Assembly: GCF_002158995.1 (NCBI RefSeq)
Contig: NZ_LOHF01000039.1
Coordinates: 1-36,597, forward strand
DNA length: 36,597 nucleotides
Direction: 5' to 3'
DNA from: Pseudomonas caspiana
Lineage (GTDB): Bacteria; Pseudomonadota; Gammaproteobacteria; Pseudomonadales; Pseudomonadaceae
The notes under the pieces are model-generated. The model was not told where the DNA came from, did not search any database, and saw nothing but the letters and a program-made list of their open reading frames with translations. Below, one piece after another: positions 31,653 through 36,597 of the stretch (the stretch's first letter is position 1; each line of letters begins with the position of its first letter). Made by a program: the position numbers and the translations under genes.

Positions 31653-31716
31653 TGTGGGAGCGAGGCCTGCCCGCGATAGGGGTTAACCAAAATCGCGGGC
31701 AAGCCTCGCTCCCACA
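31653..31716. repeat. REPIN-type inverted repeat between bioB and bioF
   Basis: TGTGGGAGCGAGGCCTGCCC continuing GCGAT pairs with ATCGCGGGCAAGCCTCGCTC continuing CCACA around a loop of about 14 bp (AGGGGTTAACCAAA). Same family as 18667-18755. In RNA it forms a stem inside the bio transcript. Confidence 0.88.
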
Positions 31717-31744
31717 GGACCTCGACCCAACAGGAATCTGCGCG

Positions 31745-32800
31745 TTAAACCACTGCGTTATAGAACTGCTCGCTACTTTTTTGCTCAACCAGCGCCTGCT
31801 CGATGGCAGCCTGGTGCACTTCGTCAGCATGTTCTTCGCGAGCTTCCGGCTTGATGCCCAGTCGCGAGAACAACAGCATGTCTTTGTCAGCCTGCGGGTT
31901 CGCGGTGGTCAGCAACTTGTCGCCGTAGAAGATCGAGTTGGCACCGGCAAAAAACGCCAGCGCCTGCATTTGCTCGTTCATGGCCTCACGACCTGCCGAC
32001 AGACGCACGTGGGACTGCGGCATCAGAATGCGCGCCACGGCAAGCATGCGGATGAAATCAAACGGATCGATGTCTTCGGCATTTTCCAACGGCGTACCGG
32101 CGACCTTGACCAGCATGTTGATCGGCACCGATTCCGGATGCTCTGGCAGGTTAGCCAACTGGATCAACAAATTGGCGCGGTCATCCAGCGACTCACCCAT
32201 GCCCAGAATGCCGCCCGAACAGATCTTCATCCCGGAATCACGCACGTAAGCCAGTGTTTGCAGGCGCTCACTGTAGGTTCGGGTCGTGATGATGCTGGTG
32301 TAGAAATCCGGCGATGTATCCAGGTTGTGGTTGTAGTAATCCAGGCCTGCCGACGCCAGCGCTTCAGTCTGTTCCTGATCCAGACGACCGAGCGTCATGC
32401 AGGTTTCCAGGCCAAGGGCTTTCACGCCTTTGACCATTTCCAGCACGTAAGGCATGTCTTTGGCCGAAGGATGCTTCCAGGCAGCGCCCATGCAGAAGCG
32501 GGTCGAGCCAATGGCCTTGGCGCGAGCGGCCTCTTCGAGAACCTTCTGCACTTCCAGCAGCTTTTCTTTTTCCAGGCCGGTGTTGTAGTGGCCCGACTGC
32601 GGGCAGTACTTACAGTCTTCCGGGCAGGCGCCGGTCTTGATCGACAGCAGGGTCGAGACCTGCACGCGATTGGCGTCGAAGTGAGCACGGTGCACAGTCT
32701 GCGCCTGAAACAGCAGGTCATTGAAAGGCTGTACGAACAGCGCTTTGACCTCAGCTAAAGTCCAGTCATGACGCAAAGTGGCGGTGGTGCTGGCGCTCAT
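31745..32800 (-). CDS. bioB: Biotin synthase BioB
   Basis: Radical-SAM enzyme that inserts sulfur into dethiobiotin. It has 351 residues. The cluster-binding CxxxCxxC is GACPEDCKYCPQS with Cys59, Cys63 and Cys66; the second-cluster cysteines lie in FCMGAAW, ETCMTLG and KICSGGILGMGE; Arg in HVRLSAGRE is the remaining ligand. GAGGA lies 8 nt before ATG 32800. It is the first gene of the leftward biotin cluster and the closest to the BirA operator at 32928-32960. Confidence 0.98.
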   Translation of the reverse strand: MSASTTATLRHDWTLAEVKALFVQPFNDLLFQAQTVHRAHFDANRVQVSTLLSIKTGACPEDCKYCPQSGHYNTGLEKEKLLEVQKVLEEAARAKAIGSTRFCMGAAWKHPSAKDMPYVLEMVKGVKALGLETCMTLGRLDQEQTEALASAGLDYYNHNLDTSPDFYTSIITTRTYSERLQTLAYVRDSGMKICSGGILGMGESLDDRANLLIQLANLPEHPESVPINMLVKVAGTPLENAEDIDPFDFIRMLAVARILMPQSHVRLSAGREAMNEQMQALAFFAGANSIFYGDKLLTTANPQADKDMLLFSRLGIKPEAREEHADEVHQAAIEQALVEQKSSEQFYNAVV

Positions 32801-32922
32801 CGGGCGGTCCTCGGTTTCTGCATTGGTTCTGTTAGCGAACGACCCTGCGACTCAACCCTGCTTGAACAGGCTGAAAGTCCACAGTCGTGACACGGATATG
32901 TCGGCATGTTTAAGGAAGAGCC

Positions 32923-33657
32923 ATGCGCTGTCAACCACATCCTACGTATCAGGTTTACAACTGGTTAAAAAACAAACAATCATGTTTATTATGTGATGAA
33001 TCAACCGATACGCCTTATGCCATCTGTACCGCCTGCGAAACCGAACTGCCTTGGCTTGGCGACCAATGCCAGCAATGCGCACTCCCGCTGGGAATGTCAG
33101 GCCTGAGTTGCGCGCAATGCATTCGAAACGCACCGGCTTTCGATGAGGTCGCGGCTCCCTGGCTGTACCAGTTCCCCATCGACAGTCTGATTACGCGCTT
33201 CAAGCATCAGGGCAACTGGCCAATGGGACGCCTGATGGCGCAATTGCTCGGGCAGTTTCTGCAACACCGCTTCGAAGAAGACCTGCCCCGCCCGGACTTT
33301 CTCCTGCCCGTGCCACTCGCCGTAAAACGCCTGCGCCAGCGCGGCTACAACCAGGCCGCAATGCTCGCTGACTGGCTGGGCGATCAACTGCAACTGCCGG
33401 TGGAGGAGCGGCTGATACTGCGCACTCAGGAAACCCCGGCCCAACAAGGCCTCGACGCCAAAGCCCGCAAGCGCAACCTGCGGAATGCGTTTGTTGTGAT
33501 GGATGGGGAGAAGATCAAAGGCAAGCATGTGGCGCTGGTGGACGATGTGCTGACAACCGGTTCAACGGCGGATGTGATTGCGAAGCTGCTGATTAAGGCC
33601 GGGGCGTGTCGGGTGGATGTTTATTGTTTGGCGCGGACGCCCAAACCGGGGGATTGA
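32923..33657 (+). CDS. comF: ComF-family phosphoribosyltransferase
   Basis: A 244-residue member of the ComF family, which is required for DNA uptake in naturally competent bacteria but is widespread elsewhere. The N-terminus has zinc-finger-type cysteines (CLLCDE, AICTACE, CQQCALP, CAQC at about 23-66), and the C-terminal PRTase domain ends with the PRPP loop VALVDDVLTTGST near 203-215. LLPVPLAVKRLRQRGYNQA near 126-144 is a family signature. AAGGA upstream supports ATG 32923. The first codons double as the BirA operator for the divergent bioB, so synonymous change there is constrained. Confidence 0.92.
   Translation: MRCQPHPTYQVYNWLKNKQSCLLCDESTDTPYAICTACETELPWLGDQCQQCALPLGMSGLSCAQCIRNAPAFDEVAAPWLYQFPIDSLITRFKHQGNWPMGRLMAQLLGQFLQHRFEEDLPRPDFLLPVPLAVKRLRQRGYNQAAMLADWLGDQLQLPVEERLILRTQETPAQQGLDAKARKRNLRNAFVVMDGEKIKGKHVALVDDVLTTGSTADVIAKLLIKAGACRVDVYCLARTPKPGD
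32928..32960 (-). promoter_or_regulatory. BirA (biotin repressor) operator with overlapping -35 of bioB
   Basis: Read on the minus strand: TTGTAAACC, 15 nt, GGTTGACAG. The BirA consensus is TTGTAAACC-N15-GGTTTACAA; the left half is perfect, the right half matches 7 of 9 and spacing is exact. The right half contains a perfect -35 hexamer TTGACA (plus 32929-32934); 17 nt further on is AAACAT as a weak -10. Biotin-bound BirA would cover the promoter. The site lies within the first 13 codons of the divergent comF. Confidence 0.8.
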
Positions 33658-33682
33658 TTAGCATCAACAGAGAACGGCATTT

Positions 33683-33755
33683 TGTAGGAGCTGCCGAAGG
33701 CTGCGAAGCATTCATCCTGACACGCCGCCATCGCAGCCTCCGGCAGCGCCTACAG
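33683..33755. repeat. REPIN-like palindromic repeat
   Basis: TGTAGGAGCTGCCGAAGGCT continuing GCGA pairs with TCGCAGCCTCCGGCAGCGCC continuing TACAG. The loop includes ATCCTGACACGCCGCC, the reverse of the family loop. Located between comF and the ModE-type gene. Confidence 0.8.
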
Positions 33756-33842
33756 GTATGAGTCTGGCGCTAGACACTGCACACCTATAAGTACCTCATG
33801 CCTTACACTGCCAGCCATCATCACGACCAAAAAGCTGCCCCC

Positions 33843-34607
33843 ATGCCCCTACCCACCCTGCTTACTCAACACATGGTCCGTCGCCCGCAACGTATTGCGC
33901 TGTTGCAGCACATTGCCGAGCAGGGCTCGATCACCCGGGCGGCGAAGAGTGCGGGGTTGAGTTACAAGGCGACGTGGGATGCCATTGATGAGCTGAACAA
34001 CCTGGCACAGCAGCCGTTGGTCGAGCGCAGTGTCGGCGGGCGCGGCGGTGGTGGTGCGAAGCTGTCTGTCGAGGGCGAACGCGTTTTGCGTTTGTACCAT
34101 CGTCTGCAAGCGCTTCAGGCTCAGGTTCTGGAAGCCACTGAAGAAAGCGCCGACCTGGATTTACTCAGCCGCCTGACATTGCGCACCAGTGCTCGCAACC
34201 AGTTACTGGGGCGTGTCGAGAGCATCAACGCTCACGGCCACAACGATCTGGTCCGCCTGCGTCTGGCCGGAGATGTGTTCATCAATGCACAGATCACCCA
34301 CGACAGCACGCTGCGCCTGGATCTGGCGGTGGACACCGATGTGGTGGCTCTGATCAAGGCCGGCTGGCTGGAAGTACAGGCACCCGGGCATCCTGTAACA
34401 AATGGACACAATTGCTTGAGCGGCACGATAGAAGAGGTCATCGACGCGACTGATGGTCCCAGCGAGGTGCGTATCACCCTTCCCAGCGGGCAGATTCTCT
34501 GCACGTTGGCAGAGCCCGCGCAGCTTGCGACCCTTCAGCTAAAAACGGGCAGCGGCGTGCAGGTTCAATTCGCGCCATCCCTCGTGCTGCTGGGCACGCC
34601 GCTGTAA
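33843..34607 (+). CDS. ModE-type molybdate-responsive regulator
   Basis: Transcription factor with an N-terminal LysR-like winged helix (about 8-75: QRIALLQHIAEQGSITRAAK, then AGLSYKATWDAID, and VGGRGGGGAKLSVEGERVLR) and two C-terminal TOBE/Mop repeats (about 110-180 and 185-252), the molybdate-binding module. ModE normally represses modABC and activates molybdoenzyme genes, but no mod gene is visible here. Length is 254 residues from ATG 33843 (MPLPTLLTQHMV); an in-frame ATG at 33798 would add 15 residues. Neither start has a strong ribosome-binding site, so the choice follows family length. Confidence 0.88.
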   Translation: MPLPTLLTQHMVRRPQRIALLQHIAEQGSITRAAKSAGLSYKATWDAIDELNNLAQQPLVERSVGGRGGGGAKLSVEGERVLRLYHRLQALQAQVLEATEESADLDLLSRLTLRTSARNQLLGRVESINAHGHNDLVRLRLAGDVFINAQITHDSTLRLDLAVDTDVVALIKAGWLEVQAPGHPVTNGHNCLSGTIEEVIDATDGPSEVRITLPSGQILCTLAEPAQLATLQLKTGSGVQVQFAPSLVLLGTPL

Positions 34608-34615
34608 GCGCAACG

Positions 34616-34644
34616 GCGTCATTGCCGCGACACAATTTCGTCAT
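34616..34644 (+). promoter_or_regulatory. Putative Pho box upstream of phoX
   Basis: Three 7-mers spaced at 11 nt, GCGTCAT, GCGACAC and TCGTCAT, resemble tandem PhoB half-sites (CTGTCAT with 4-nt spacers); the outer two match 5 of 7 positions and the middle one 3 of 7. They lie 46-74 bp before the PhoX-family start, between modE and the phosphatase gene. Confidence 0.45.
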
Positions 34645-34689
34645 ATCTGCTCACTAAGGTGTCTGCCACACCTGCTGGGAGCCGTGTTG

Positions 34690-36591
34690 ATGAAACTACT
34701 AGAAGAAAACCAATCTACAGACCTCGAACAAATGGTCGGCCTGACCCGCCGTGGCTTCATCACCGCTGGCGCCTTGTGTGGCGCAGCGATGTTTCTCGGC
34801 GGCGGCCTGTTGAGCCGCACCGCGCTGGCCAAGAGTGTCAGCGCCGCATCAGGCACGCTGCTGGGTTTCGACAGCATTCCAGCCGCCACGGCTGACAGCA
34901 TCAGCTTGCCGCCGGGTTATAAATCTTCCGTGCTGATCAGTTGGGGTCAGCCGCTGCACGTGGGCGGCCCGGCATTCGACCCGAGCGGCAAAGGCACCGC
35001 CGAGGCGCAGGAAGTGCAGTTCGGCGATAACAACGATGGCATGAGCCTGTTCCCGATGCCGGGTCATAAAGACCGCGCGCTGATGGCCATCAACAACGAA
35101 TACACCAACTACCGCTACCTGTTCGATCACGGCAAAGAGCCTCAGTCCGCTGAAGACGTGCGCAAAGCGCTGGCCAGTGAAGGCGTGTCGGTGATTGAAG
35201 TGCAGCAAAAGAACGGCAAATGGCAGTTCGTACAAAACTCCAAATACAACCGCCGCATCCATGGCAATACCCCGATCAATCTGAGCGGCCCTGCCGCCGG
35301 GCACGAGTGGCTCAAGACTGCGGCCGACAAAACCGGTACCAAAGCCTTGGGCACCTTTCAGAACTGCGCCAACGGCAAAACGCCGTGGGGCACTTACCTG
35401 ACCTGCGAAGAGAACTTCACCGACTGCTTCGGTAGCACCGATCCCGAGCAGAAGTTCGACGCGGGCATCAAGCGTTACGGCGCTGTTGCCGCCAGCAAGG
35501 AAATCAACTGGCACCAGCATGATCCGCGCTTCGACCTGGCCAAAAACCCCAACGAGATCAATCGCCATGGTTGGGTTGTGGAAATCGATCCGTTCGACCC
35601 GAAATCCACCCCGGTCAAACGCACCGCGCTGGGTCGCTTCAAACATGAAAACGCTGCGCTGGCCGAAACAAAAGGCGGCCGCGTAGTGGTGTACATGGGC
35701 GACGACGAGCGTGGCGAATTCATCTACAAGTTCATCAGCCGCGACAAGGTCAATCACAAAGATCCGAAAGCCAACCGTAACCTGTTGGACCACGGCACCC
35801 TGTACGTCGCACGTTTTGACAATGGAGACGGCAACCCGGATCGACCCAAAGGTACCGGTGAGTGGATCGAGTTGACCCACGGTAAAAATGGTCTGGATGC
35901 AGCTGCTGGCTTCAACAACCAGGCCGAAGTGCTGATCCATGCTCGCCTAGCGGCCAGCGTTGTGAAAGCCACGCGCATGGACCGCCCTGAATGGATCGTG
36001 GTCAGCCCGAAAGACGGTCAGGTTTATTGCACGCTGACCAACAACGCCAAGCGTGGCGATGATGGGCAACCGGTTGGCGGGCCTAACCCTCGGGCGAAAA
36101 ACCAGTATGGGCAGATCCTGCGCTGGCGCGAAAACGACGACAACGCCTCGGCAATGGCCTTCGACTGGGATCTGTTTGTGGTTGCGGGCAACCCGACCGT
36201 ACACAGCGGCACGCCACAAGGCGGATCGAGCAACATCAACCCGCAGAACATGTTCAACAGCCCGGACGGCCTGAGTTTCGATAGCGCCGGTCGCCTGTGG
36301 ATCCAGACTGACGGCGACTCCAGCAACAAAGGCGACTTCGCTGGCATGGGCAACAATCAGATGTTATGTGCCGACCCGCACAGCGGCGAAATCCGTCGCT
36401 TCATGGTCGGCCCGATTGGTTGCGAAGTCACCGGCATCAGCTTCGCGCCGGATTACAAAACCATGTTCATCGGCATCCAGCATCCAGGTGAAAACGGCGG
36501 TTCGACCTTCCCCGAGCACCTGCCCAACGGCAAACCGCGTTCATCGGTGATGGTGATTACGCGGGATGATGGGGGCGTGATCGGCGCGTAA
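34690..36591 (+). CDS. phoX: PhoX-family (DUF839) alkaline phosphatase, Tat-exported
   Basis: Periplasmic or secreted phosphatase that releases phosphate from organic esters. It has 633 residues from ATG 34690, with GGGAG 8 nt upstream; GTG 34684 would be only 2 nt from that site. A twin-arginine signal TRRGFITAGALCGAAMFLGG with small residues near ALAKS (about 44-48) marks it for TatABC. The mature part has PhoX-family motifs: NNEYTNYRYLF, FQNCANGKTPWGTYLTCEEN with a conserved Cys and Glu (metal ligands in P. fluorescens PhoX), RHGWVVEIDPFDP, YMGDDERGEFIYKFIS and FNSPDGLSFDSAGRLWIQTDG. Regulation by PhoB is likely. The gene is complete, ending 6 bp before the window edge. Confidence 0.93.
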   Translation: MKLLEENQSTDLEQMVGLTRRGFITAGALCGAAMFLGGGLLSRTALAKSVSAASGTLLGFDSIPAATADSISLPPGYKSSVLISWGQPLHVGGPAFDPSGKGTAEAQEVQFGDNNDGMSLFPMPGHKDRALMAINNEYTNYRYLFDHGKEPQSAEDVRKALASEGVSVIEVQQKNGKWQFVQNSKYNRRIHGNTPINLSGPAAGHEWLKTAADKTGTKALGTFQNCANGKTPWGTYLTCEENFTDCFGSTDPEQKFDAGIKRYGAVAASKEINWHQHDPRFDLAKNPNEINRHGWVVEIDPFDPKSTPVKRTALGRFKHENAALAETKGGRVVVYMGDDERGEFIYKFISRDKVNHKDPKANRNLLDHGTLYVARFDNGDGNPDRPKGTGEWIELTHGKNGLDAAAGFNNQAEVLIHARLAASVVKATRMDRPEWIVVSPKDGQVYCTLTNNAKRGDDGQPVGGPNPRAKNQYGQILRWRENDDNASAMAFDWDLFVVAGNPTVHSGTPQGGSSNINPQNMFNSPDGLSFDSAGRLWIQTDGDSSNKGDFAGMGNNQMLCADPHSGEIRRFMVGPIGCEVTGISFAPDYKTMFIGIQHPGENGGSTFPEHLPNGKPRSSVMVITRDDGGVIGA

Positions 36592-36597
36592 TCACCA

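Noticed and set aside
31595..32758. 387-codon frame on the plus strand opposite bioB and the start of bioF
   Set aside because: Runs through the REPIN and is opposite the radical-SAM gene; translation has no recognisable domain.
1..33755. Possible CRISPR-like array from recurring GTAGGAGC units
   Set aside because: Copies are dispersed palindromes kilobases apart, with no regular spacers and no cas genes.

Overview
The window is chromosomal DNA of a fluorescent-type Pseudomonas. This rests on the gene order hslVU - phaC1-phaZ-phaC2-phaD-(phaFI) - ubiEJB - hisIE - tatABC - rsmE - chemoreceptor, which is the order I know from P. aeruginosa and P. putida, together with two phaC genes for medium-chain polyhydroxyalkanoate (PHA), many REP/REPIN-type intergenic palindromes, and the bioBFHCD cluster beside ~600-residue acyl-CoA dehydrogenases. 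No tRNA, rRNA, CRISPR array, prophage or insertion sequence was seen. I could not run any search, so names rest on recognised motifs, length and neighbourhood.

Layout. 1-2235: heat-shock protease-chaperone pair hslV-hslU behind a sigma32-type promoter. 2267-2644: small DUF971 protein. 2645-9864: the PHA locus. Polymerase PhaC1, depolymerase PhaZ, polymerase PhaC2 and regulator PhaD run rightwards; phasins PhaF and PhaI run leftwards and meet PhaD at a shared terminator. A further PHA-granule protein lies at 10106-10384 (-). 10528-13537: ubiquinone genes ubiE-ubiJ-ubiB with overlapping ends. 13606-14334: hisI-hisE. 14376-16645: tatA-tatB-tatC and rsmE. 16734-20871: two tandem chemoreceptors with all-helical ligand domains. 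20999-27250: a tiny Pmp3-like membrane protein, a probable GGA-rich small RNA, and two large acyl-CoA dehydrogenases flanking a membrane GGEEF protein, all leftward. 27596-32800: a 98-residue orphan resembling a shrunken flagellar rod protein, then bioD, bioC, bioH, bioF and bioB, all leftward. 32923-36591: comF, a ModE-type regulator and a Tat-exported PhoX-family phosphatase, rightward.

How the genes connect. The PHA cluster stores and releases carbon as acyl polymers, and the two acyl-CoA dehydrogenases feed the same beta-oxidation pool; PsrA-like boxes stand upstream of one of them. The PhoX protein carries a twin-arginine signal and so is a client of the TatABC system encoded in the same window. 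A near-canonical BirA operator upstream of bioB overlaps both a -35 hexamer and the first codons of comF.

Most unusual point: the 5' end of phaC2 carries a 232-bp tandem duplication whose second copy lacks exactly the segment holding the ribosome-binding site and native start codon. The first copy now encodes a 57-residue truncated peptide and the full-length polymerase must start at a newly created ATG. The two copies are identical outside the deletion, so the event is recent or an assembly error. A second theme is a family of about 90-bp intergenic palindromes whose arms co-vary while the loop stays similar. I did not find a convincing new multi-gene system.
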